Source: an uncultured Chiayiivirga sp.
Lineage (GTDB): Bacteria; Pseudomonadota; Gammaproteobacteria; Xanthomonadales; Xanthomonadaceae
NCBI GenBank assembly: GCA_934525595.1
Contig: CAKSZJ010000005.1
Span: 53,425-117,424, forward strand
Direction of reading: 5' to 3'
DNA: 64,000 nucleotides
In this document: one piece after another, positions 30,080 through 42,127 of the stretch
Layout: each line of letters opens with the position of its first letter
Numbering within the stretch: position 1 is the first letter of the stretch
The notes under the pieces: model-generated
Seen by the model: the letters and a program-made list of their open reading frames with translations, nothing else
Databases searched by the model: none
Told to the model about the DNA's origin: nothing
Made by a program: the position numbers and the translations under genes

Positions 30080-31240
30080 TCATAAGGCGTCCGATTCCGC
30101 CCGGTTCCGCACCGCGGCACGCTCCAGGAGACAGGCCACTTCGAAGTGGCCGGTATGGGGAAACATGTCGAACAGGCGCGCTTCGCAGACCCGGAAATCC
30201 GTCATGTCCGCCAGATCGCGGGCCAGGCTCTCCGCGTTGCAGCTGGAATAGACGATCCAGCGCGCCTGGCTGTCGTGCAGGCGTCGGCAAAGTGCGTTCC
30301 CGAGACCCCGGCGAGGCGGATTGACGATGACCAGCGGCGGCAGGGCCACGGCTCGCTGGGCGAAAGCCGTGGCGTCACCGGCGTGGAAGGCCACGCCGGA
30401 AAGACCCAGTTCGTCCCGGCTACGGCAGGCGCTGGCGATGGCCTCTTCGGACAATTCGATGCCGGTGACCTGGCGGTGCCCGTCGGCGCAGTGCAGTGCG
30501 AAGCCGCCGACGCCGCAGTACAGATCCCAGAGCGCCGGCGGATCGAGCGCGGCAACCCAGTCGCGCGCTTGTCGATACAGCGCGGCGGCCACCTCGGTAT
30601 TGGTCTGGAAGAAGCTCTGCGGGCGCAGATGGATCGGCAGGCCGTTGAGGCGCATGGTCAGCGCCGTCTCGTCGCTCAGCAGGATCTCGCGCGCGCCCTC
30701 GAGCACCGCTTTGTGCTCGGGCTGAAGGTTGGCTGATACCACGCGCAGGCCGGGCAGGGTGGCGCGCAGCGCGGGCAGGTGCTTGCGGATGCGGGCGATG
30801 GGCTCCTGTGAGCGCAGCACGAAGCGCAGCATCAGCTCGCCGGAGTGTTCGGCCACGGTCAGCAGCAGGTATTTCAGCTCGCCGCGGCGGGTCGGCACGT
30901 CGTAGGGAGTGATTTGCGCGCGGGTGATGAACGCCGCGAGGGCGGGGAAGGCGGCGGTGAGGGTGGCCGGATAGAGCGGACAGTCGGTGAGATCCACACC
31001 GCGGCCTTCGGCATCGAGGATGCCCAGGGTCGGCTGCGACACGCTGCCGGCCACCACCATCTTGGCCTTGTTGCGAAAGCCCGCCTCGCGGCTGCGTACC
31101 GGCGCATGCCAGCGCGTCGGGCCAAAGGCTGCGAGAAGGCGGGTGGCGTGCGCCTGCTTGTCCGCGATCTGGGCATCGATCGGCTCGCCGATGCGCGCGC
31201 AGGAGGCGCAGCGGCCGGTTTCGAATGCATTACAGCGCAC
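30080..31240 (-). CDS. rlmC: 23S rRNA (uracil(747)-C(5))-methyltransferase RlmC
   Basis: SAM-dependent m5U methylase of 386 residues. The Fe-S cluster cysteines are visible at the N-terminus (CNAFETGRCASC; Cys3, Cys11, Cys14) and in DCPLYP. The SAM site is DLYCGVGGFALHCA, and the nucleophilic Cys lies in YSSCNAESLARDL. GFRNKAKMVV and RPQSFFQTN are as in RlmC, which lacks the TRAM domain of RlmD; this protein also starts directly with the cluster. The GTG start overlaps the end of the upstream flavoprotein gene by 11 bp. Confidence 0.93.
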   Translation of the reverse strand: MRCNAFETGRCASCARIGEPIDAQIADKQAHATRLLAAFGPTRWHAPVRSREAGFRNKAKMVVAGSVSQPTLGILDAEGRGVDLTDCPLYPATLTAAFPALAAFITRAQITPYDVPTRRGELKYLLLTVAEHSGELMLRFVLRSQEPIARIRKHLPALRATLPGLRVVSANLQPEHKAVLEGAREILLSDETALTMRLNGLPIHLRPQSFFQTNTEVAAALYRQARDWVAALDPPALWDLYCGVGGFALHCADGHRQVTGIELSEEAIASACRSRDELGLSGVAFHAGDATAFAQRAVALPPLVIVNPPRRGLGNALCRRLHDSQARWIVYSSCNAESLARDLADMTDFRVCEARLFDMFPHTGHFEVACLLERAAVRNRAESDAL

Positions 31241-32519
31241 GGTGCCGCTCCTCCAGCCATGCCAATGCGCCTTGCGCCGCGACCCGCGCGCTGGCGAACG
31301 CTGCGGTCAGCAGATAGCCGCCGGTCGGCGCTTCCCAGTCCAGCATTTCTCCGGCGGCGAACACGCCCGGGCGGGCGCGGAGCATCAGGTGCTCGTCCAC
31401 GGCATCGAGCGCGATGCCGCCGGCGGTGCTGATCGCTTCGTCGATCGGTCGGGTGCGTTTGAGCACCACGGGCAGCGACTTGAGCTGCGATGCGAGCGCT
31501 TCCGCGTCATCCCACAGCACGCGCGGCACGCAGGCATGCACGAGCGCCGCCCGGATGCCCGACAGCCCCACGCTGCGACGCCAGTGCTCGCTGCGCGAGC
31601 GCGAACCGCGCGGGGCTGCCAGTGCGGCCCGCAGGGCCGCCAGTTCGCGGTCCGGCAGCAGGTCGAGTTCAAGGGTCGCCTGGCCGTCTCGTTCCAGCGC
31701 ATCGCGCAGGCTCGCGGAGAGCGCATAGACCAGGCTGCCCTCGACGCCGGTTGCGGTGACGAGCAGCTCGCCGCGGCGCCACTCCGGCGCGCCATGCAGG
31801 CGGGCCGCGACGGTTTTGAGCGGTTGGCCCTGCCAGCGTTCGGCAAAGCGCGGTTCCCAGTCGCAGTCGAAGCCGCAGTTGGCCGGGCGCAGCGGCACCA
31901 CGGCGATGCCCGCATCGCGCAGCGGTTCGACCCAGGCGCCGTCCGACCCGAGTTTTGCCCAGCTGCCGCCGCCCAGTGCCAGTACGGTCGCCTCGGCGCG
32001 CGCGTGAACCTCGCCGTCCGGTGTCCGGAAACGCAGCATGCCGTCGGGCGTCCACCCGAGGAAACGATGCCGTACCCGGAACACGACCCCGGTTTCGCGC
32101 AGGCTGCGCACCCAGGCCCGCATCATCGGCCCGGCCTTCATGTCGAGCGGAAACACCCGCCCGGAGCTTCCGACGAACGTGTCGAATCCCAGCTCGCGCG
32201 CGAAGCCACGCACCGCATCGGGGCCGAAGCACTCGAGCCAGGCCGCGACGCGCGGCGCGGCGGCCGCGTAGCGCGCTGTGAAGGCGGGCAGGGGTTCGGC
32301 ATGGGTCAGGTTGAGCCCGCCCTTGCCGGCGAGAAGAAACTTGCGTCCGACCGAGGGCATGGCGTCGAACACGGTGACCTGCGCGCCTGCCGCGGCCAGA
32401 ACCCGGGCAGCGTAAAGTCCGGCGCTTCCAGCCCCGATCACGCAGACGGCCGGACGAACCCGGATGCGCTCGATCGGCGCGGCGTGTTGCGCCTCTCCAT
32501 TGTTGATGCAATTTGTCAA
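31230..32519 (-). CDS. HI0933/YhiN-like flavoprotein (TIGR03862 type)
   Basis: A 429-residue FAD-binding protein of the BaiN/HI0933 family: VCVIGAGSAGLYAARVLAAAG dinucleotide fold, then VGRKFLLAGKGGLNLTHAE, LALGGGSWAKLGSDGAW and the C-terminal FAD motif GVFAAGEMLDWEAPTGGYLL. Substrate is unknown. The best start I see is TTG 32519 with GGGA about 8 nt upstream; conserved sequence begins about 25 residues later, so the start is uncertain. It is the first gene of a two-gene unit with rlmC. Confidence 0.87.
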   Translation of the reverse strand: MTNCINNGEAQHAAPIERIRVRPAVCVIGAGSAGLYAARVLAAAGAQVTVFDAMPSVGRKFLLAGKGGLNLTHAEPLPAFTARYAAAAPRVAAWLECFGPDAVRGFARELGFDTFVGSSGRVFPLDMKAGPMMRAWVRSLRETGVVFRVRHRFLGWTPDGMLRFRTPDGEVHARAEATVLALGGGSWAKLGSDGAWVEPLRDAGIAVVPLRPANCGFDCDWEPRFAERWQGQPLKTVAARLHGAPEWRRGELLVTATGVEGSLVYALSASLRDALERDGQATLELDLLPDRELAALRAALAAPRGSRSRSEHWRRSVGLSGIRAALVHACVPRVLWDDAEALASQLKSLPVVLKRTRPIDEAISTAGGIALDAVDEHLMLRARPGVFAAGEMLDWEAPTGGYLLTAAFASARVAAQGALAWLEERHRAL

Positions 32520-32539
32520 TTAAGCATCCCAACCCGATG

Positions 32540-32557
32540 ATAATAGTCGAATATTAT
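32540..32557. promoter_or_regulatory. AT-rich dyad in a divergent promoter region (possible operator)
   Basis: Perfect inverted repeat ATAATA-N6-TATTAT, strikingly AT-rich in this GC-rich genome. It lies between the flavoprotein gene (21 bp from its TTG) and the plus-strand four-helix protein. It could be an operator, overlapping -10 elements for both directions, or both. No regulator can be named. Confidence 0.35.
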
Positions 32558-32736
32558 AAGGCCTGATCCGAGGCCCGCGTCATGGATAACGAACTCTTTA
32601 CGGGCGCTGGAGTAGACTCCCGGTCGTCGGATGGCGTGGAGCCCGATGGGCTGGCCATCCGCTGTCCCCTGCAGCATCGCCGGTTCCGCGGACACGCGGG
32701 AAGGTGGTGCCTGTTCCAGCCATACAGGAGCCTGTC

Positions 32737-33201
32737 ATGAGCGAGTCGCTGAACATTCTCCCCGAGTTGATCGAAGCCAGCCGCGAAGGCGTCGATTTCT
32801 ACGCCGAGGCGGCCGATGCCGTGACCGACAGTGAGCTGAGCAAGCTGTTCCGCCGCATGGCGCAGGCCAAGTCCACCCTGGTGGAAGAGCTCAGCCAGGA
32901 GGTCAAGCCCGCCGGCACGGCCAAGGTGCGCAGCACCAAGCGCGTGGTCAAGCCGGCCGAATGGGTCGCCCACATCAACTCCACCTACAGCACCCTGCGT
33001 TCCGGGCTCAAGGCGATCAAGCAGGATCAGGTAACCCAGATCGAGCAGGCCGAGTCCGACCTGCTGGGCCGGGTCCAGCGCATCCGCCACGACCGGGACC
33101 ACAGCTACGTGGTGCGCGTGCTGGCGATGCAGTACGAAGCCAAGGCACGCGCGGTGCACGAGGGGCTGCGCGCCCGCAAGCGCCGCCTCGCCGCGGGCTG
33201 A
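32737..33201 (+). CDS. PA2169/DUF2383-type four-helix-bundle protein
   Basis: A 154-residue, fully helical, charged protein. The first half ([25 protein letters not shown] ... [20 protein letters not shown]) has the ferritin-like pattern of the PA2169/DUF2383 family; the second half repeats long amphipathic helices ([22 protein letters not shown]). Members are often linked to stress and stationary phase, but no activity is known. A strong AGGAG site precedes ATG 32737. The upstream gap holds an AT-rich dyad and a possible 52-codon reading frame that ends on this start codon. Confidence 0.8.
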   Translation: MSESLNILPELIEASREGVDFYAEAADAVTDSELSKLFRRMAQAKSTLVEELSQEVKPAGTAKVRSTKRVVKPAEWVAHINSTYSTLRSGLKAIKQDQVTQIEQAESDLLGRVQRIRHDRDHSYVVRVLAMQYEAKARAVHEGLRARKRRLAAG

Positions 33202-33454
33202 GCGCCTGCTGCCCGGACCACCTCCGGGCCATCGAAAGTCCCCGCGCGCGGACACCGCCAGCCGGCGTCCGCGCGTTCGCGTTGGCGGCCGAAGGAAAAG
33301 CGTGTATAAGGAACGCGCTGTGTTTGCAAGTGTCACGAGGCATGGTGGGGCGAGGTTCTGTTCGATCCGACCATCGCTTTGCGTCGCGCACTCCCTGCAA
33401 CCCAGTCCCGCACCGCGGGTTTACACGACCAGCCAATGTTTCAGGAGTTATCGT

Positions 33455-33664
33455 ATGTCCGATCGTCAGACCGGCACAGTCAAGTGGTTCAACGACGCCA
33501 AGGGGTTCGGCTTCATCAGTCGTGAGGGGGGAGAGGATCTGTTCGTCCACTTCCGCGCCATCCAGGGTTCAGGCTTCAAGTCACTGGCGGAGGGGCAGAA
33601 GGTGTCCTTCATCGTGACCCAGGGTCCAAAGGGCTACCAGGCCGACGAGGTCCAGCCCCTCTGA
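33455..33664 (+). CDS. Cold-shock domain protein (CspA family)
   Basis: A 69-residue single OB-fold protein: [20 protein letters not shown] (RNP1, KGFGFI) and DLFVHF (RNP2). It binds single-stranded RNA/DNA and melts RNA structure. Start ATG 33455 has AGGAG eight bases upstream. The 253 bp before it contain no gene and could hold the long 5' leader often found in cold-regulated csp mRNAs. A strong terminator follows 26 bp later. Confidence 0.96.
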   Translation: MSDRQTGTVKWFNDAKGFGFISREGGEDLFVHFRAIQGSGFKSLAEGQKVSFIVTQGPKGYQADEVQPL

Positions 33665-33690
33665 CGACAGATCAGATGCCGGTTCGATGA

Positions 33691-33720
33691 AAACCGCCCG
33701 GTCTCCGGGCGGTTTTTTTT
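33691..33720 (+). terminator. Rho-independent terminator of the cold-shock gene
   Basis: AAACCGCCCGG and CCGGGCGGTTT form an uninterrupted stem around a TCT loop, followed directly by eight T residues. Confidence 0.93.
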
Positions 33721-33733
33721 GCTGCAATGAAGA

Positions 33734-33757
33734 AAGGCGGGGGCTCGGCCCCGCCTT
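33734..33757 (-). terminator. Terminator downstream of infA
   Basis: On the minus strand AAGGCGGGG and CCCCGCCTT form a 9-bp stem followed by TCTTCATT. It lies 40 bp past the infA stop and faces the csp terminator. Confidence 0.65.
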
Positions 33758-33796
33758 CGATCGTGTGCGTCCTAGGCGCTGGGCGCCTGCGGGGAC

Positions 33797-34015
33797 TTAC
33801 TTCATCCGGTAGGTGATGCGGCCCTTGGTCAGGTCGTAGGGCGTCATTTCGACCTTGACCTTGTCGCCGGTCAGGATGCGGATGTAGTTCTTGCGCATGC
33901 GCCCGGAAATGTGGGCCGTCACGACGTGGCCGTTTTCCAGCTTCACGCGGAACATGGTGTTGGGCAGGGTTTCGAGAACCGAGCCCTCCATTTCGATGGA
34001 GTCGTCTTTGGACAT
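33797..34015 (-). CDS. infA: Translation initiation factor IF-1
   Basis: A 72-residue S1/OB-fold protein that occupies the ribosomal A site during initiation. Family landmarks: [61 protein letters not shown]. Size and sequence are fully typical. It lies 142 bp downstream of aat on the same strand, the usual gammaproteobacterial neighbourhood. Confidence 0.98.
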   Translation of the reverse strand: MSKDDSIEMEGSVLETLPNTMFRVKLENGHVVTAHISGRMRKNYIRILTGDKVKVEMTPYDLTKGRITYRMK

Positions 34016-34157
34016 TCGGGGCCGTGCAGTGGAAGGTTTTGGCGAAAAACGCCCGCCATTATGCCACGACTTGTGGTCGTTGACGAATACCCGACGCTGT
34101 GCCTGCGGATGAGGCCGGCTCCCGGGCCAGGCGGGGAGTCAAACTTCCCGGCGCTTT

Positions 34158-34883
34158 TCAGCCGAATTCGTCAGCTCTCCAGTCGCGGCAGAGATCGGTC
34201 CAGCGGGCGCAGGGATACAAGGTTTCCGCCTGGCTGGTGAGAAGGGCCAGGTAGTCGTTGCGGCGCATCTGCCGCGCGCCCAGCGAGGCCAGGTGTGGCG
34301 TGTGCATCTGGGTATCGAGCCAGCGCACGCCGCGTTCGTCCAGCAGACGACACAGCACCGCGAGCGCCAGCTTCGAGGCACCGCTCTCGCGGCTGAACAT
34401 CGATTCGCCGCAGAACACCGGGCCGGCGTCGACCCCGTAAACGCCGCCGATCAGCCGCCCGCCGTCGTAAACCTCCACGCTGTGGGCGTGGCCGAGTCCG
34501 TGCAGCGCAACGTAAGCGCTCGCCATTTCCGGCAGGATCCAGGTGCCGCTCTGGCCATGCCGTGGCACGCTGGCGCAGGACTGCACGACATCGGCAAAGG
34601 CGCAGTCGGCGGCGATCGTCCAGCGGCTTTGCCGCAGGCTGCGGCGGAAGCGGCGCGACAGGTGAAGGGCGGTGGTGTCGAACACGCTGCGCGGATCGGG
34701 CGACCACCACAGGATCGGATCGCCCTGCGAATACCAGGGAAAGATGCCGGCGCGGTAGGCGTTCATCAGGCGGGTCGGGGAGAGGTCGCCGCCCCAGGCC
34801 AGCAGGCCATTGGGTTCGCGCCGCGCGTTTCCGGCCGGCGGGAACGGTGCAGCGGGATCGCGATCAAGCTGCGGCAGGCGCAT
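34158..34883 (-). CDS. aat: Leucyl/phenylalanyl-tRNA-protein transferase
   Basis: Adds Leu or Phe from aminoacyl-tRNA to proteins with N-terminal Arg/Lys, marking them for ClpS-ClpAP. The 241-residue protein shows PNGLLAWGGDLSP, AYRAGIFPWYSQGDPILWWSPDPR, the ESMFSRESGASKLAL stretch and LDTQMHTPHLASLGA. ATG 34883 lies 20 bp inside the end of the upstream gene, so translation is likely coupled. It is followed by infA. Confidence 0.96.
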   Translation of the reverse strand: MRLPQLDRDPAAPFPPAGNARREPNGLLAWGGDLSPTRLMNAYRAGIFPWYSQGDPILWWSPDPRSVFDTTALHLSRRFRRSLRQSRWTIAADCAFADVVQSCASVPRHGQSGTWILPEMASAYVALHGLGHAHSVEVYDGGRLIGGVYGVDAGPVFCGESMFSRESGASKLALAVLCRLLDERGVRWLDTQMHTPHLASLGARQMRRNDYLALLTSQAETLYPCARWTDLCRDWRADEFG

Positions 34884-36000
34884 GGCGGAACGGCGAGTGT
34901 TCGAGCAGCTGGTCGCGGTAGCGCCGCATGCCCTCGCGCTCCTGCGCACACCAGGGCCGCAGCGCCGCCTCCAGGCGCGGGTCGGCGATCAGGTGGCGGC
35001 TGTGGGTGAGCACCGGCAGAAAACCGCGCGCCAGCTTGTGCTCGCCCTGCGCACCCGGTTCGAAGCGGCGCAGCCCCTCGCGCAGGCAGTACTCGATGCC
35101 CTGGTAATAGCAGGTCTCGAAGTGCAGGCCCGGGCTCTCTTCCACGCTGCCCCAGTAGCGTCCGTAAAGCGTGTTGCCGCCGCGCAGGCACAGCGCGCCG
35201 GCGACGGTGCGGCCCTCGCGCTCGGCCAGCACCAGCACCAGTGCACGCGGCATCGTACGCGCCAGATGCCGGAAGAAGTCGAGGGTGAGCACGCCCAGGT
35301 TGCCCTTGAGTGCGAAGGTGAGCCGGTAGAAGTCGTGCATCGCCGCCAGGTCGGCCTCGCTGGCCTCGTCGCCGTGCACGATGCGGACGCGGTAGCCGGC
35401 GCGCGCAACCTTGGCGCGCTCCTGGCGGATCGCCTTGCGGCGACGCGGGGTCATGGCGTCGAGATAGTCGGAAAAATCGCGCCAGCCGGGATTTTCCCAG
35501 TGGAACTGCAGCTCGTGGCGAGCCAGCCAGCGCGCATCGAAGGCGGCGGTTTCCGCCTCGGGAAGGAAGTTGACGTGCAGCGAGGACCAGCAGGACGCGG
35601 CGGATTCATGCGCCATCGCTTCGACCAGGGCGCGGCGTGCGGTGGCGTCGCGCGCGAGCAGGCGCGGGCCGGGCACCGGCGACCAGGGCACTCCGACCAG
35701 CCATTTGGGGTAGTAGGCGATGCCGGCTTCTTCGCAGGCCGCTGCCCAGGCGAAGTCGAAGACATACTCGCCGCGCGAGTTGTCCTTGCGCCAGGCCGGC
35801 GCCGCGGCGATCAGGATTTCGCCTTCGTGCAAGAGGGCATGGCGAGGGGTCCAGCCGTAGCGCGGCGGCAGGCAGCCGGTGCGCTCCAGCCCGGCGAGGA
35901 AGGCGTGCGAGACGAAGGGGTTGCAGCCGTCGTGCAGCGCGTCCCAGTGCGCGGCCGGGACGCGCTGAAGCCCATCGGTCAGGGAAAGCACGGCAGCCAT
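34864..36000 (-). CDS. GNAT/FemAB-like acyltransferase of the COG3146 family
   Basis: A 378-residue cytosolic protein, all soluble. Landmarks of the COG3146 family: NPFVSHAFLAGLERTGC, WTPRHALLHEG, VPWSPVPGPRLL, SSLHVNFLPE, the substrate segment QFHWENPGWRDFSDYLDAMTPRRRKAIRQERAKV, YGRYWGS and EPGAQGEHKLARGF. It has the double-GNAT (FemAB) fold and is sometimes annotated as peptidoglycan biosynthesis, but the substrate is not known. It lies between trxB and aat on the minus strand and overlaps aat by 20 bp, as is common in this group. Confidence 0.88.
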   Translation of the reverse strand: MAAVLSLTDGLQRVPAAHWDALHDGCNPFVSHAFLAGLERTGCLPPRYGWTPRHALLHEGEILIAAAPAWRKDNSRGEYVFDFAWAAACEEAGIAYYPKWLVGVPWSPVPGPRLLARDATARRALVEAMAHESAASCWSSLHVNFLPEAETAAFDARWLARHELQFHWENPGWRDFSDYLDAMTPRRRKAIRQERAKVARAGYRVRIVHGDEASEADLAAMHDFYRLTFALKGNLGVLTLDFFRHLARTMPRALVLVLAEREGRTVAGALCLRGGNTLYGRYWGSVEESPGLHFETCYYQGIEYCLREGLRRFEPGAQGEHKLARGFLPVLTHSRHLIADPRLEAALRPWCAQEREGMRRYRDQLLEHSPFRHAPAAA

Positions 36001-36036
36001 GAAGCTGTCCCCCTGCGCCGAGGCGCGAGGCTGGCG

Positions 36037-39484
<3,448 letters not shown>

Positions 39485-39576
39485 AGAGTGCGCGCACACC
39501 TTCCGCACAGGCTGCGCATGGTCTGCGTTCATGCGCCCGCCGGCACGCTATCCGCTTCTGCTTTCGGAGTATTCCC

Positions 39577-40242
39577 ATGCGCCTTGCCGCCATCCTCGGC
39601 CTGCTCCTGATTCCCGGCCTCGTGTTCCATGCCGGCGCCACGCGCGCCGCCGATCCGCATGCCGCCCTGGCGTCCTTCTCGCAGGGCCTGGAGGGGCTGC
39701 GGGGCCAGTTTGTCCAGCGCGTGTTCGACGGCGAGGGCCGCCTTTCCGAAGACAGCCGCGGCACGCTGGCGCTGGCCGTCCCGCGCCAGTTCCGCTGGGA
39801 GTACGAAACGCCGTTCCCGCAGCTGATCGTGGCCGACGGCAGCAGGGTGTGGATTTTCGATCCGGACCTGGAACAGGTGCAGGTGCGCGCTCAGGGCGCT
39901 GAGGAACAGCAGAGTCCGCTGATGGCCCTCGTGGATCCTGCCGAACTCGACCGCCAGTTCGCCGTGGCCGATGGCGGCCAGCGCGACGGACTGGCCTGGA
40001 TCGAACTGACCCCGCGCGGCGACGATCCGCCATTTTCCATGGCCAGACTGGGCTTTGCGCAGGGCGAGCTGGCGCGCATGGAGATGACCGATTCCCTGGG
40101 TCAGCGCACCGAGATCGCCTTCTCCGGCTGGCAGCGCAATCCCGCATTCGACGCAGCAACGTTCCGCTTCGTCCCGCCGCCCGGAGTGGACGTGATCGGC
40201 GAGACGGGCGAGGCGGCTCAGGCGTTTCCGCTGGGCGATTGA
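39577..40242 (+). CDS. lolA: Outer-membrane lipoprotein carrier protein LolA
   Basis: Periplasmic chaperone that takes lipoproteins from LolCDE to LolB. The 221-residue precursor has a signal peptide ([23 protein letters not shown]) and LolA landmarks: [53 protein letters not shown] and a C-terminal [14 protein letters not shown]. It follows ftsK by 92 bp, as in most gammaproteobacteria. The ATG has GGAG upstream. A long palindrome begins 2 bp after the stop. Confidence 0.94.
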   Translation: MRLAAILGLLLIPGLVFHAGATRAADPHAALASFSQGLEGLRGQFVQRVFDGEGRLSEDSRGTLALAVPRQFRWEYETPFPQLIVADGSRVWIFDPDLEQVQVRAQGAEEQQSPLMALVDPAELDRQFAVADGGQRDGLAWIELTPRGDDPPFSMARLGFAQGELARMEMTDSLGQRTEIAFSGWQRNPAFDAATFRFVPPPGVDVIGETGEAAQAFPLGD

Positions 40243-40244
40243 GT

Positions 40245-40316
40245 GTAGGTCGGGGCTACGCCCCCGACACCCCGGCGATACAGCAAGGGAGCGTCGGGGG
40301 CGTAGCCCCGACCTAC
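40245..40316. repeat. SMAG-like REP doublet (inverted pair of GTAG palindromes)
   Basis: Two perfect 24-nt inverted copies (40245-40268 and 40293-40316) around a 24-nt spacer. Each copy begins with the tetranucleotide GTAG and then folds on itself (GTCGGGG / CCCCGAC), the structure of SMAG/REP elements described in Stenotrophomonas and relatives. The doublet sits in the intergenic space after lolA, where it may end transcription or protect mRNA. No REP-associated transposase is visible in the window. Confidence 0.8.
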
Positions 40317-40381
40317 ATCGAGATGTGTCGGGTGGCGTAGAATTCCGGGTCATTTTCCCCGAACCCGCACGAGCCTTCCGC

Positions 40382-40951
40382 ATGAGCATCAAGAGCGACG
40401 CCTGGATCCGCCGCATGGCGCAGCAGCACGGCATGATCGAACCGTTCGAGCCAGGCCAGGTCAAGCAGAACGCCTCGGGCGGGCGCATCGTGTCCTACGG
40501 CACCTCCAGCTACGGCTACGACGTGCGCTGCGCCAACGAGTTCAAGGTGTTTACCAACATCAATTCGACGGTGATCGATCCCAAGGAGTTCGATTCGCGC
40601 AACTTCGTGGATTTCACCGGCGAGGTCTGCATCATTCCGCCCAACTCCTTCGCGCTGGCGCGCACGGTGGAATACTTCCGCATTCCCCGCTCCACCCTGG
40701 TGGTGTGCCTCGGCAAGAGCACCTACGCGCGCTGCGGCATCATCGTGAACGTCACGCCGCTGGAGCCCGAATGGGAAGGCCACGTGACGCTGGAGTTCTC
40801 CAACACCACGCCGTTGCCGGCGCGGATCTACGCCAACGAGGGCGTGGCGCAGATGCTGTTCTTCGAGTCCGACGAAGTGTGCGAGACCAGCTACCGCGAT
40901 CGCGGCGGCAAGTACCAGGGCCAGCGTGGCGTGACCTTGCCGCGTACCTGA
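40382..40951 (+). CDS. dcd: dCTP deaminase
   Basis: Deaminates dCTP to dUTP, supplying dTMP synthesis. The 189-residue homotrimeric enzyme has [14 protein letters not shown], the active-site segment [42 protein letters not shown] (catalytic Glu in the EWEGHVTLE part) and AQMLFFE. ATG 40382 begins the conserved [13 protein letters not shown]. It is separated from lolA by the REP doublet. Confidence 0.97.
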   Translation: MSIKSDAWIRRMAQQHGMIEPFEPGQVKQNASGGRIVSYGTSSYGYDVRCANEFKVFTNINSTVIDPKEFDSRNFVDFTGEVCIIPPNSFALARTVEYFRIPRSTLVVCLGKSTYARCGIIVNVTPLEPEWEGHVTLEFSNTTPLPARIYANEGVAQMLFFESDEVCETSYRDRGGKYQGQRGVTLPRT

Positions 40952-41023
40952 AAAAACAACCCACCTCCGACACGCCGCCGGACCCGGTCACCGCCGTGTG
41001 ACCGACCCAGACGAGACGAAACG

Positions 41024-42127
41024 ATGCGATTTCCAGGATTCCTGCTGAGCGGCGCGCTGGCTGCCGGACTGCTTTCCGGCTGCAGCGGTGACAAGGCACC
41101 CGGCGACGCGCCCTCCGGCGAAGCCGCCAGCGCTTCCATGCTGGCCGTCTCCCTGGCCACGGTGGAACGCCAGCCCCTGCCGCGCGAAATCGTTGCGTCC
41201 GGCATGGTCGCGGCCTGGGAGGACATGCCACTGGGCGTGGAAGCCAGCGGCCTGCGCGTGGCGGCCGTGCATGTGGAGGTCGGACAGGCGGTGAAGGCAG
41301 GCGAGGTACTGCTGACCCTGGACGACCGCGCCGCACGCAGCGACGTGGCGCAGGCGCGCGCCGCGCTGGCCGAGGCGCGCGCCGCGCTGGAACTGGCCGA
41401 TGCCAACCTGCAACGCGGCCGGCAGCTGCGCGAGCGCGCCCTGATGAGCGTTGCGGATTTCGATCAGCTGCGCGCCGCACGCACGCAGGCCAACGCGCGC
41501 GTGGGTTCACAGCGCGCGGCGCTGGACGCCGCCGAGCTGCGCCTGTCGTACGCCACGTTGAAAGCGCCCGACGATGGGGTGATTTCCCGCCGCGCCACGC
41601 AGCCGGGTGAAGTGGTATCGCCGGGCGTCGCGCTGCTCGGCCTGATCCGGCAGAACCGGCTGGAGTGGCGCGCGCAGGTATCGGATGCGGAACTGCCGCA
41701 GGTTGCCGTCGGGCAGACGGTGCGCTTGCGTGCGGCCGATGGCGGCCTCGTCGAAGGGCGCGTGCGCGCCGTCGCGCCGGGTCTGGACGCGGCCACGCGC
41801 ACCGCCGTGCTGCACGCCGACCTGCCCGATCCGAAAGGCTTGCGCGCCGGCATGGTGGCTGAGGGGCGCATCGACGTGGGGCAATCCAGCGCGCTGAGCG
41901 TGCCGCTGGCCTCCATCGTGCGGCGTGATGGCTATGCCTACGCCTTCAGCGTGGATGCGCAGGGCCGCGTAAGCCGGCACCGGGTCGAGGTCGGGCGCAT
42001 CGTGGAGGGTCGCATCGAAGTGGTGAACGGGTTGGAGGAGGGTGACCGCGTGGTCGAGCGCGGCGCCGGATTCCTGAGCGATGGAGATCGCGTGCGCGTG
42101 GTCGCAGATGCGGCGACGGCCCCATGA
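41024..42127 (+). CDS. RND efflux periplasmic adaptor lipoprotein
   Basis: Membrane fusion protein of 367 residues with a lipoprotein signal (LAAGLLSGCSG; lipidated Cys at about 23). The order is barrel-sandwich/lipoyl half (LGVEASGLRVAAVHVEVGQAVKAGEVLLTLDD), an alpha-hairpin with heptads (ARAALAEARAALELADANLQRG), the second lipoyl half (LRLSYATLKAPDDGVISRR), a beta-barrel and the membrane-proximal domain. It links the pump to an outer-membrane channel not encoded here. It overlaps the RND pump by ATGA. Confidence 0.93.
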   Translation: MRFPGFLLSGALAAGLLSGCSGDKAPGDAPSGEAASASMLAVSLATVERQPLPREIVASGMVAAWEDMPLGVEASGLRVAAVHVEVGQAVKAGEVLLTLDDRAARSDVAQARAALAEARAALELADANLQRGRQLRERALMSVADFDQLRAARTQANARVGSQRAALDAAELRLSYATLKAPDDGVISRRATQPGEVVSPGVALLGLIRQNRLEWRAQVSDAELPQVAVGQTVRLRAADGGLVEGRVRAVAPGLDAATRTAVLHADLPDPKGLRAGMVAEGRIDVGQSSALSVPLASIVRRDGYAYAFSVDAQGRVSRHRVEVGRIVEGRIEVVNGLEEGDRVVERGAGFLSDGDRVRVVADAATAP

